Below, piece after piece: positions 51,386 to 59,939 of a DNA stretch of 64,000 nt (the stretch's first letter is position 1; each line of letters begins with the position of its first letter). The notes under the pieces were generated by a model. It did not search any database. It was given only the letters and a program-made list of their open reading frames with translations, and had not been told where the DNA came from. The position numbers and the translations under genes are program-made. Origin of the DNA: Opitutaceae bacterium (GTDB lineage Bacteria > Verrucomicrobiota > Verrucomicrobiia > Opitutales > Opitutaceae); the NCBI GenBank assembly GCA_019455245.1, contig JACFMR010000018.1, positions 1 to 64,000 on the forward strand. The letters run 5' to 3'.

Positions 51386-53629
51386 TCAGGGCACAGTGGC
51401 CGCCGCTATTGCACTCAACAAGGCGAGATGACGGGGCATTAACGCCCGGTCGGAAAATTCGTTTTCCACCCGCGCGCGCGCGCGCCGAGCCAGGGTGTTC
51501 GCCGCCGCCGGTGCGCACAACATCCGCGCGAGCGCATCCGCCCAACGGACAGTATCGCCCGCAGGGACCAAGAGGGCTTCCAGGTCGGGTCGGACCAGTT
51601 CTGGAATGCCGTGCACTGCGGAGGCGATGATGGGACTGCGACAGGCCATGGCCTCGAAGATCACGCGGGGGGACGATTCTTCGTAGCTCGAACAGGCGAA
51701 GAGATCGGCGGCGAGGTAGTAACGCAGGTAGTCGGTGGTCTCGGGGTGAACGATGAGGTTGTCGCGGCCCAGTTCTGCGAGAACATCCCGCAGCATCACA
51801 TCGAATGCGGTGTCCCTGCCACCGAGCAGGATGAACTTCGTGCGTGCAGCCAGATCCGGATGACGACGCCACAGCAGATCGACGGCGCGGGCAAAGGTGT
51901 GCTGGCCCTTGCGGTCGGACACCGTGCCGATGTTGCAGACGAGCTGTTCCCCATCGGCGAGACCGAAATCCCGGCGCAGCGCGTCACGATTCTGGGTGGC
52001 GATCCAACGGTCGAGCTTCGCCAGATTGGCCCAGCCGGGCGTGATCACGTAATGGTCCGGCCGTCCGTAACCCAGATGCACATCGCGGGTGGCGGCGGTG
52101 GTGAACGACACGACATCGGCGACGGCAAAGGCGGATTCGGCCAACGCCAGCGCCGACGGGGTGAGGCGCCGGTCATAGAACAAACGCGGGGTTGTGCTCT
52201 CGTGCACATACATCAAAACCGGCTTGCCTGCGGCTTTGGCGGCATGCACGGCCCAAAAGGTCGTGAAGCTGTTGGCCACCACCAGATCGCAGTCGCGCCA
52301 GTCGGTTTGACCGGTCAGATTGACGATGGCTGCGCGGGCGTCGTCAGGATCGGTTGATTGATGGATCGGCGCGCAATCCACGATCCGGATGGCCGCGCTG
52401 ATAGCCTCGAATTCGGCCCGCAGCGGTCCGTCTTCGGCGCTGACCACCGTAATGGCGGCGCCGGTCTCGGCGCAGGCCTGGGCCAGTTCGAGCAGGAAGC
52501 GCGGCGCGCCTTGAAGGCTGAGTCCGTGGGTCGCCAGCAAGAGCCGGCGAGGCAAGGCTTCGCGCCGGATTGATGCAACGGCCGGCCTGATGGCGACCGG
52601 TGCGGTCGGAGTGCCGGAAGCTTCATGCTCGGCCCGCAATTCGGAGAGAAAATTGTCAGTTTCGGTGTCGTGTGGAACCTCGAAACCCCGCGCCGTCAGC
52701 GCCCCGTTCCACGTTGCAAGCACGGTGTCGAAGGACAAATCGGCCCGGGCGCGGCAGGAGAGTTTTTCAACGTCGTTGGTATGCAGACGCGTCCGCACCA
52801 CCGGTCCCAGCCGCAACGATCCGTCCTCGAGTTCCGCATAGATCCGCAGGCTGACGGGGTTGGGCAGTTGCGCCGGCACGTCCACGAGACCGACAAAACC
52901 GCAGTCGCGGGCGTTGGGATATTGGGGGTAATGGGCGGACGGTCCGGGGGAAGGGCGTCCGATTTCAAGCGGTTGCCAAACCTGCAGGTCCACCGAGGCA
53001 AGGATGCGACGGATTTTTTGTTCCGGATGAAACAAGTGGCCGAAAGCCGGGATGCGACCAAACCGACAGCAACAGATCGAGGCAGGTTCATCCACGAAGC
53101 CGATGAGCGGTGGCGGGGCGTGACGCAGCACGCGGGGCGCAGGCAGTTCGCCGGCGAGTTCGTTTGCGAGCTCGGGAAGCGATTGGTGCGGGTGGCGGCC
53201 AAGTTCCCGCAGGAGCAGGCGCAAGCCGTGACCGTGATCGATCCAGCGCAAGCGCTGATCGGTTGCCGCCGGTTGATCCGTGGAGTGTGCGGGGGCGACG
53301 CTGAGGGCGATTTGCTGAAACGCGCGCCACCGGCCGTCAATTTCCAGCACCTCCAGCACAACGGTCGCCGGGCCGGGGCGCAGATCGCAGTCGATGTAAA
53401 ATTCCGCCAGCGCGACGGGTCTGCCGGTTCCGAAGTGTACGGCGAGATCCGGCCGGGGCAAACCATGCACACCCGGGAAAACCTGACCGCCGATCCTGGC
53501 CCGCACATCAACGAAAAGCCCGCCGGTCTTGGGCCACACCCAACCCCGCAATGTGTGCCGGCCCGGCGCCACCGTTGTGCCATCGGCGGGTGATTCGAGG
53601 TGGCTGTAACTGAAGGCGGTTTCGGCCAT
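51386..53629 (-). CDS. modular glycosyltransferase: modules A-B plus GT4
   Basis: A 747-residue soluble glycosyltransferase and last gene of the second array. Module A is near residues 22-125 (HTLRGWVWP, VDVRARIGG, HGLPRPDL) and module B near 185-290 (GHLFHPEQKIRRILASVDLQ, YPQYPNARDCGFVG). The GT4 domain begins near 363 (LATHGLSLQGAPRFLLELA) and holds SAEDGPLRAEF, LMYVHEST, DRKGQHTFARAVDLL and EESSPRVIFEAM; the usual Phe of the E-x7-E block is Ser here but both Glu residues are kept. Closest to the protein at 44751. It starts 6 nt after the stop of the upstream gene. Cytoplasmic; donor and acceptor unknown. Confidence 0.86.
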   Translation of the reverse strand: MAETAFSYSHLESPADGTTVAPGRHTLRGWVWPKTGGLFVDVRARIGGQVFPGVHGLPRPDLAVHFGTGRPVALAEFYIDCDLRPGPATVVLEVLEIDGRWRAFQQIALSVAPAHSTDQPAATDQRLRWIDHGHGLRLLLRELGRHPHQSLPELANELAGELPAPRVLRHAPPPLIGFVDEPASICCCRFGRIPAFGHLFHPEQKIRRILASVDLQVWQPLEIGRPSPGPSAHYPQYPNARDCGFVGLVDVPAQLPNPVSLRIYAELEDGSLRLGPVVRTRLHTNDVEKLSCRARADLSFDTVLATWNGALTARGFEVPHDTETDNFLSELRAEHEASGTPTAPVAIRPAVASIRREALPRRLLLATHGLSLQGAPRFLLELAQACAETGAAITVVSAEDGPLRAEFEAISAAIRIVDCAPIHQSTDPDDARAAIVNLTGQTDWRDCDLVVANSFTTFWAVHAAKAAGKPVLMYVHESTTPRLFYDRRLTPSALALAESAFAVADVVSFTTAATRDVHLGYGRPDHYVITPGWANLAKLDRWIATQNRDALRRDFGLADGEQLVCNIGTVSDRKGQHTFARAVDLLWRRHPDLAARTKFILLGGRDTAFDVMLRDVLAELGRDNLIVHPETTDYLRYYLAADLFACSSYEESSPRVIFEAMACRSPIIASAVHGIPELVRPDLEALLVPAGDTVRWADALARMLCAPAAANTLARRARARVENEFSDRALMPRHLALLSAIAAATVP

Positions 53630-53635
53630 GTCGGG

Positions 53636-55846
53636 TCAGGTTGTCGGGCCGGCGGCCACGTGGTGAATCAGCCCGGCGTGGCGGGGCAGCATGACGGCGG
53701 TGTCGAAGTGCGATGTCACCCGCTTTCTGGCCCGCTGCGCCCGTGTCCGGTCACCGCGACGATGGGCGGCGAGCGCGGCGCCCATGGCCTCGGCGAGAGC
53801 CGCGGCATTGTCGGGCGGAACCAGCCAAGCCTCTTTCTCGCCCAGCATTTCGGGAATGCCGTTGACGTTGGTCGTGACGATGCTGCGGGCGAACACCGCG
53901 GCTTCGAGCACGACGCGGGGGAAGACTTCCTCCAGGCTCGCACACACAAAAATGTCGGTGGCGAAAAAATAACGATAGGGATCGGAGGCTTGGGGAATGA
54001 TGCGGATGTCGGCACCCTTGAGTTCGGCGATCGTGTGGCGCACGATGTCGGCATAGGGATCGGGGCCGGATTTGGCGCCGACCAGCAGGAAGATCAGAGG
54101 GACATCCGCCGGTGCCTCGCGTAGCAGGGTGCGAATCGCCTCGACGTAAAGGTGCACGCCTTTGCGGGCGAGCAGGGAGCCAATGTGCGCGAAGACCACG
54201 CTGTTGGCCGGCAAGTTCAGCTCGGCACGAATCGTGCCGCGGTCGTGATTGGTTTGATAGGCATCGATCCGGGCCACATCGACCCAGCCGGGCAGGGCGC
54301 TGAAATGTCGGCGTGTGTCGAGGTAGGCATGCGCCCTCCGGCCATCGTTGGCGGGAAAGACCACGCGATCGGCCTCTGCGATGGCCTTCTCGACCCGGCA
54401 TACGGCCTTCGTGGTGAAATCCAGCGCGAAGAAGCGTCGTGCGCCGGCACTTTCGTGGAGATAATAAACGCTGCGCTTGCCCAGTTGGAGGGCGAGCAGG
54501 ACCGCCCAAAAGGACAGGAGCGTGTTTGCGACGATCAGGTCGGCCTCGCGCCAGACCACATCACGGCCGAGTTCGTGCAAGGCGGCGTCGAATGCGCCGT
54601 CGTCATCACAGTGCAGCGGCACAGCAGGAGTCGCGACGGTCACCGGAATGCCGGCGGCCTCGTATCGCGCCCGCAGCGGGCCATCCGCGGCGGCAACCAC
54701 CTGGATCGTGCAATTGCGCTGGGCGGCAAGATGGAGCGCAAACTCGAGCAGAAACAACGGGGCGCCTTCGAAATTCAGGTTGTGCGTGACAAGCGTCAGG
54801 CGCAGCGGCCGTTTCGATTCGGTCGCCGTTGGATCCGGGGGCGGTGTCGGCAATCGCCGGGCGGGCACACCTGCCCGATAGGCTTGCCACGCATTGCGCA
54901 GAAACTCATGCCACGCGCGATCGCGCCACGACCGGCGCCAAATGGCGCGGTTGAGCACATTTGCCGCCTGCAAGAACCGAACCCTGGAGAGTGGTGGCAG
55001 GTCGGTGCCGGCTCCGCTCACCAGCACGGGGTGGATGCGCTTGAGAAACACGAGCGTGGTCTGACCGTCGGTGGTCTCGGCAAAGATGCGCAACGAAAGC
55101 GGACGTGGCACAGCGCCGGGCAGACGCAGATAGCCCGCGAAGCGGGACTGTGCGGCATCCACATAGTCGGCAAACATCTGACCAGCATCCGGCCGGTCGA
55201 GGCCGTGGAGCAGCGGCAAGGGGCGGGCCGAGTCGAGCAAGGCAATGAGACGCGTGATGCGCTGGCTGCGGTGCGCGACCCAACCGGTGATCAGCACATG
55301 GTCGTAATGTACGGCCACGCGGGTCTCCAGTTGTTCGAGGGCGCCCTTGAACGGCTCGCTCGGCATGATGTCGATGAATTCCGCGCGGCGGGCGAGGAGC
55401 AGTTCGTCGGCGAGAGCCGACCAGGGCAAATGCGGGCGCACATGCCTGGCTCGCAGCAGGTCGAGCAACAGATCAGTGTCCGGATCGTGCGATGACGACT
55501 CCGGGGGGGCGACTGAGGTCCGGGGCGGTGAGGTGAGGGTTTGTTGAAAAATTTCTGTCCAACGGCCGTACTGGTCGCAGAGCTCAATCCGCAAGTCGCG
55601 GGCGCCGGCCACGGGATGAAGATAGAAAGAAAAACCGGGTCCGGGGGCTCCCGGCGGGCTTTCCCGGTCCGGCCGTGGCAGTCCGCAAAGGCCGAGGAAC
55701 ACCCGGTCGCCAACCCGCGCACGGATGTCCCATGGCACCAATCCGGCAGGGGATGAAACCCAGCCTGCCACCCAATACGGCTCCGCCGGGCACACCCAGT
55801 CCCGGGGGTGGATTTCAACGGCGGCCTGCCAGTCGGGCGGGTTCAT
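53636..55846 (-). CDS. modular glycosyltransferase: modules A-B plus GT4
   Basis: A 736-residue soluble glycosyltransferase. Module A is near residues 8-110 (YWVAGWVSS, WDIRARVGD, CGLPRPDRE) and module B near 165-280 (VLITGWVAHRSQRITRLIAL, TTLVFLKRIHPV). The GT4 domain begins near 345 (LVTHNLNFEGAPLFLLEFA), with AADGPLRARYEAAG, YYLHESAG, LARKGVHLYVEAI in place of the usual ERKGQH, and EEVFPRVVLEAA with E-x7-E intact. It most resembles the protein at 42508. The ATG at 55846 (MNPPDWQ) is chosen over an in-frame ATG at 55873 that would overlap the previous gene. The gap from the giant gene upstream is 14 nt. Confidence 0.85.
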   Translation of the reverse strand: MNPPDWQAAVEIHPRDWVCPAEPYWVAGWVSSPAGLVPWDIRARVGDRVFLGLCGLPRPDRESPPGAPGPGFSFYLHPVAGARDLRIELCDQYGRWTEIFQQTLTSPPRTSVAPPESSSHDPDTDLLLDLLRARHVRPHLPWSALADELLLARRAEFIDIMPSEPFKGALEQLETRVAVHYDHVLITGWVAHRSQRITRLIALLDSARPLPLLHGLDRPDAGQMFADYVDAAQSRFAGYLRLPGAVPRPLSLRIFAETTDGQTTLVFLKRIHPVLVSGAGTDLPPLSRVRFLQAANVLNRAIWRRSWRDRAWHEFLRNAWQAYRAGVPARRLPTPPPDPTATESKRPLRLTLVTHNLNFEGAPLFLLEFALHLAAQRNCTIQVVAAADGPLRARYEAAGIPVTVATPAVPLHCDDDGAFDAALHELGRDVVWREADLIVANTLLSFWAVLLALQLGKRSVYYLHESAGARRFFALDFTTKAVCRVEKAIAEADRVVFPANDGRRAHAYLDTRRHFSALPGWVDVARIDAYQTNHDRGTIRAELNLPANSVVFAHIGSLLARKGVHLYVEAIRTLLREAPADVPLIFLLVGAKSGPDPYADIVRHTIAELKGADIRIIPQASDPYRYFFATDIFVCASLEEVFPRVVLEAAVFARSIVTTNVNGIPEMLGEKEAWLVPPDNAAALAEAMGAALAAHRRGDRTRAQRARKRVTSHFDTAVMLPRHAGLIHHVAAGPTT

Positions 55847-55860
55847 GGTGGCGCTCAGAT

Positions 55861-58800
55861 TCAGCCCAACCAAGCTTCGCGGATCATCTGCAAATGCCGC
55901 GGCAATACCCGGGCGTGATGGTAATGCCGCGCGGCGCGCGCCCGGGCCATGGACAGCATCTTGGTGTTGCCGGTGATGTGATCGGTGAGCGCGTGTTTCA
56001 GGGCGGCGGCCAGTTTGTGGTGGTCGCCCGCACCCACGAGGTAGGCCTCGTCGGTATTGGTCAGCATTTCGGCGATGCCGTTGACGTCGGTGCTGACGAT
56101 GCGATTGCCGAAGACCATCGCCTCCAGCAGCACCCGTGGGAATGATTCCTCGAAGCTCGTGCAGACCAGCAGGTCCGAGAGGCGGTAGAAATCATAGATG
56201 TCGGGGGTCTCGTCGAAGATCACAAAGTCGCCGAGGTTCAGCAGTTGGATGTCTTCGCGCAGTGTCTCCATGTAGAGACCTTCGCGGGCGCCAACCATGA
56301 TCCATTGGATTTTTTTGCCCGGGAAAAGGGCGGGCAGCTCCTTGGCGAGCCGGTCGATCGCCCGGATGTAGATGTGCTGGCCCTTGCGCTCGCACGCGGA
56401 GCCGATGTTGGCGACAATGACGGCGTCGGGATCGAGACCGTGTTTGCGGCGCAGAGCGGCGCGATCATGGGCGGCGGCAAAGGCATCGATGCGTTCAAAA
56501 TCCACCCAGCTGGGCAGCCGGCGAAAATTGTCGTTGAGGTTGTGCTCCTCGTGGATTTCGCGCGTGGAGTCCGCGGTGAAAACCACGCGGGTGGCCAGTT
56601 GCAGGGCTTCCTCGGCGACCGGCAGCAGGGGGGCGGGCAGGGTTGGCTCGAAAAATTTTCGGACCGGACGGCTTTCGTGCAGGTAGAAAGCCGAGGTTTT
56701 GCCGAGCCGATGGGCGAGATGCACGGCCCAGTAAGTCGGCAGGGTGTTGCAGAGGAACACCTCGGCATCGTCCCAGCGGCGGGTTTTGGCGAACGAGTCC
56801 AGCGCGGCATGGAAGGCCTCGGGGGTCGTGGCGCGCGCAATGGCCGCGGTGTCCCAGATTTCAACCTTGAGCCCGTGCTGTTCAAAACGGGCGCGCAGCG
56901 GGCCGTCCTCGGTGGAGACCACGGTGAGTTGCACGCCGGGTTGGGCGGCGAGGTATCTCGCCAGTTCAAACACGAAGATGGGGGCGCCTTCGAACTTGAG
57001 GTTCTGGGTGACCACGATGGCGCGGAAAGGGCGCGGACGCTCCGCGTGGCGCCGGTGATACGGGTTGAGCGGCAGGTTGCGGGGCGGGAAGTGCAGGGAC
57101 TCGCTGTGGTATGGATCCTGGAAGCCGCCATGGCGGGCGATGTATTCGAGATGCTCGCGTTCCGCGTAACCCGTGCCGCGGGTGGCGGAACCGACATGTT
57201 GGAGGACGGCCTGCGGAGTGTAAACGCAGCGCCGTCCGGCGGTCGCAACGCGAAGGCAATAGTCCACGTCGTTGTAGGCGACCTGGAGCTTGGATTCATC
57301 GAAACCGCCCAGTTCGCGATAAAGCGCGGTGCGCGTGAGCAGGCAGGCGCCGGTGACGGCGACAACGTTGCGCGCGGCATGCGGGAGAAAGAGGTGACCG
57401 AAATCATCCTGCGGCTCCTTTTCGAACAGTACATGCGGGAGACCGTCCTCGTGGCTCACGGAGATGCCCGCGTGATTGAGCGTGCCGTCGGGGTAGAGCA
57501 GCTTGGCGCCCACCACGCCCACCTCCGGCAGACTGAGCCAGCCGGCCATGTCCTCCAGCCAACCCGGGTTGAGCGCGGTGACGTCGTTGTTGAGGTGGAG
57601 CACCAAAGGCGTGTCGGCCCGGGCGGTGCCCAGGTTGACGAGGCGCGAATAATTGAAGCCGTCGGCGGTGGGCGGCGCGGTGATGACCTCGACCCGCAGA
57701 TCGGTGCGGGCCGGCTGGGCGGCCAGAAAATCAAGGGCCGCGGGATCGTCGGAGCTGTCGTCGACCAGCACGATCTTGACGAATTCGCGCGGGGTGGTGC
57801 GCGCGAGCGAATCAAGACAGGGCGCCAACAAGTCCGCCCGGTTCTTGGTCGGGATGACAATGGTGACCGGGTTTTCGCGCAGGATGGCCGGATCCCACTT
57901 CAGCTGGTGGAGGCAAAGGGCGTTGTGCTTTGCGATGTCGGGCAGAAAGGGCGCGGCGCGCAAACCGCGCCGCACCGTGGCCTCGACAATGCCGCGCCGG
58001 GCGGCCTCGAACAGATAACCCTTTTGGTCGCCGCGCGTGGCCGTGCTTTCGGCATGCGCCCGCCAATGATAGCCGATGAAGGGCACGTGGATGACATCGC
58101 GGTTGTCGATGCGTTCGAAGCAGCGCAGAAAGAGATCGAGGTCCTGCGCCCCGTTGAACTCCGGGCGCAACCGGCCGGCTTGCTCCACGATGTCGCGCCG
58201 GATGACAGTGAGGTGGTGGGTGTAATTGTGGGTGATCGCCATCTCCGGACTCCAGTCACCCTTGAACTGCGGATCGAAATGTCGGCCGGCGTCGTCGATT
58301 TTGTCCTCGTCGGTGTAAAGATAGCCGGCGGTCGGGTGACGCAGGATGGCCTCAGCGACATGCAGCAACGCGTCGTGTGGGAGCAGGTCGTCGTGATCGA
58401 GCAGCGCGACAAAGTCGCCGGTGGCCACTTCCAGCGCGGAGTTGGTGGCGCGGGAAATGTGGCCGTTCTCCGTACGGAAAACGGGCTTGATGCGGGCATC
58501 GCCGCGGGCGGCGTCCTCGAGGATGCGGCGCACATGGGGCTGGGGCGAGTTGTCGTCGGCGATGCAAAGCTCCCAGCGTGGGTAAATCTGCTGCTGCAGG
58601 CAGTCGAGCAGCTCACGCAGGTATTTCTCGGGCGTGTTGTAGGCCGGCACCACGACACTGATCAGCGGACCGCCGGCCTTGATGGCGGCGGTGGCATCCC
58701 GGGCAAGTACTTCACGCAGCCGCGGAGTGAGGCGGTTGTGCCAGCACCAGCGGGTGTAGGGGTCCTGATCGCGCCGCCGCACGATGACCTGGGGGATGAC

Positions 58801-59820
58801 TTTCTCTTCGCCATGGCTGAGGCTGGCTGAGAGGTGGTCGCGCAGCCGGCGGATCTCGCCGCGGGCGGCGGCGGGATTTTCCAGCGACCAGAGACCGAAC
58901 CAGGTGCCGAGGCGGATCACGTTCACCAGGCGACGAAACAGCCGGGGGTTGTAAACGGGTACCGGACCGGAGTGCTCATCGCGCCGGTCCAGGTAGAGCC
59001 GACGGGCGAAAGCGAGCGTGCGGCGACCGTCGGATTGCGTGGCATAAACCAGCAGGTTGGCCGGACTGGGCGAGTCCTTGCGAATGTCCACCAAGCCATA
59101 GAAGCCGGATTTGAGCGCGTTGGCGTGATCGGGCCGGTGCGCGGCGACATCGGGCCGATCCTTGGGGTAGACGAGACGGTTTTCGACCAGCCCGTTGGTG
59201 GTGGCGGCGAGCCGGGTGATCTGATGGCCGATGCCGAACAGCCAGCCGGTGATGCGAAATTTCTCGTAGTTGACGTTCACCCACCGGCCGGGGTTTTCGA
59301 TCTGCCCCAACAGGTTGTCACCCGTGGGCACATCGCTGACCGGCGTGACGACTTCACGTAGCACCGCGCGGGTTTCGCGCCAAAGGGTCAGCCACGAGGC
59401 CCGGTGGAAGTGGCGGTAAAGGTGCTGCAGGGTTTCGAAGACCAACTCGGTGCGCAGAACGCGGGCAGGTTTGCGGGCTTCGACCGGCAAGGCCGAGGTG
59501 TAGAGCGGGGTGCGGAAAAACTGCCGCCAGCCGCTGCCGTCGTGATACTCCAGCGTCAGCGTCCGTGCTCCCCGCCAGACCTGCACCTGCACGCAAAATC
59601 CGGTGCACAACGCCTCGTCCAAGCCGAAGTGTCCGCGGATGTCCGGCCGCTCCAAGCCGTGGATGCCGAGATGCGGCCGGCCGTCGACGCAGGCGCGCAG
59701 ATCGAGACACCGACCCGTCGTGCCCGGGAAAAACCAGCCGCGGATCTCGAATCGGGCCGCAGCCGGCCGCCATGTGGCGGGATGGTCGATATGAAAGTGA
59801 AAAGGAGCCGGGTCGGACAT
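55861..59820 (-). CDS. giant modular glycosyltransferase: modules A-B, GT2, GT2, GT4
   Basis: A 1319-residue soluble protein with three apparently intact transferase domains. Module A is near residues 15-115 (FEIRGWFFPG, LDLRACVDG, HGLERPD) and module B near 177-283 (FRITGWLFGIGHQITRLAAT, RTLAFARRLY). The first GT2 domain (about 384-640) shows LISVVVPAYNTP, CIADDNSPQP, LLDHDDLLPHDA and LYTDEDKIDD. The second GT2 starts near 650 (VTIVIPTKNR), with HLNNDV near 742 and GGFDES. The GT4 domain starts near 930 (VVTQNLKFEGAPIFVFELA), with FYLHES, ERKGQHIYIRAI near 1145 and EESFPRVLLEAM near 1225. It could add three sugars in sequence. It is the first gene of the second array; the ATG at 59820 diverges from the gene at 59940. 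Confidence 0.88.
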   Translation of the reverse strand: MSDPAPFHFHIDHPATWRPAAARFEIRGWFFPGTTGRCLDLRACVDGRPHLGIHGLERPDIRGHFGLDEALCTGFCVQVQVWRGARTLTLEYHDGSGWRQFFRTPLYTSALPVEARKPARVLRTELVFETLQHLYRHFHRASWLTLWRETRAVLREVVTPVSDVPTGDNLLGQIENPGRWVNVNYEKFRITGWLFGIGHQITRLAATTNGLVENRLVYPKDRPDVAAHRPDHANALKSGFYGLVDIRKDSPSPANLLVYATQSDGRRTLAFARRLYLDRRDEHSGPVPVYNPRLFRRLVNVIRLGTWFGLWSLENPAAARGEIRRLRDHLSASLSHGEEKVIPQVIVRRRDQDPYTRWCWHNRLTPRLREVLARDATAAIKAGGPLISVVVPAYNTPEKYLRELLDCLQQQIYPRWELCIADDNSPQPHVRRILEDAARGDARIKPVFRTENGHISRATNSALEVATGDFVALLDHDDLLPHDALLHVAEAILRHPTAGYLYTDEDKIDDAGRHFDPQFKGDWSPEMAITHNYTHHLTVIRRDIVEQAGRLRPEFNGAQDLDLFLRCFERIDNRDVIHVPFIGYHWRAHAESTATRGDQKGYLFEAARRGIVEATVRRGLRAAPFLPDIAKHNALCLHQLKWDPAILRENPVTIVIPTKNRADLLAPCLDSLARTTPREFVKIVLVDDSSDDPAALDFLAAQPARTDLRVEVITAPPTADGFNYSRLVNLGTARADTPLVLHLNNDVTALNPGWLEDMAGWLSLPEVGVVGAKLLYPDGTLNHAGISVSHEDGLPHVLFEKEPQDDFGHLFLPHAARNVVAVTGACLLTRTALYRELGGFDESKLQVAYNDVDYCLRVATAGRRCVYTPQAVLQHVGSATRGTGYAEREHLEYIARHGGFQDPYHSESLHFPPRNLPLNPYHRRHAERPRPFRAIVVTQNLKFEGAPIFVFELARYLAAQPGVQLTVVSTEDGPLRARFEQHGLKVEIWDTAAIARATTPEAFHAALDSFAKTRRWDDAEVFLCNTLPTYWAVHLAHRLGKTSAFYLHESRPVRKFFEPTLPAPLLPVAEEALQLATRVVFTADSTREIHEEHNLNDNFRRLPSWVDFERIDAFAAAHDRAALRRKHGLDPDAVIVANIGSACERKGQHIYIRAIDRLAKELPALFPGKKIQWIMVGAREGLYMETLREDIQLLNLGDFVIFDETPDIYDFYRLSDLLVCTSFEESFPRVLLEAMVFGNRIVSTDVNGIAEMLTNTDEAYLVGAGDHHKLAAALKHALTDHITGNTKMLSMARARAARHYHHARVLPRHLQMIREAWLG

Positions 59821-59939
59821 GAGACAGGAAAAGATTTAGCGTGGCAGCAGCCACCGGAGTAAAGCCTGATTGCGGATGCACCGGGGGCCGGAGATCGACC
59901 ATTGCCAGCACGGCGGCGCAGGCTCAACGATGCGGCCGC
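59821..59939. promoter_or_regulatory. divergent intergenic region between GT array 2 and GT-C gene
   Basis: About 119 bp between the ATG of the giant glycosyltransferase and the probable TTG start of the plus-strand GT-C-like gene. On the minus strand TTTACT and TAAATC are 19 bp apart, too long for a convincing promoter. No other signal is visible. Confidence 0.3.

Noticed and set aside
56245-58830. 861-codon plus-strand open frame antisense to the giant glycosyltransferase
   Set aside because: It has no recognisable motif and lies entirely over conserved GT2 and GT4 coding sequence on the other strand.
59841-59939. GTG start at 59841 for the GT-C-like gene
   Set aside because: It would leave only 20 bp between divergent starts and adds an unrelated N-terminus; the TTG at 59940 matches the length of the paralog at 34191.
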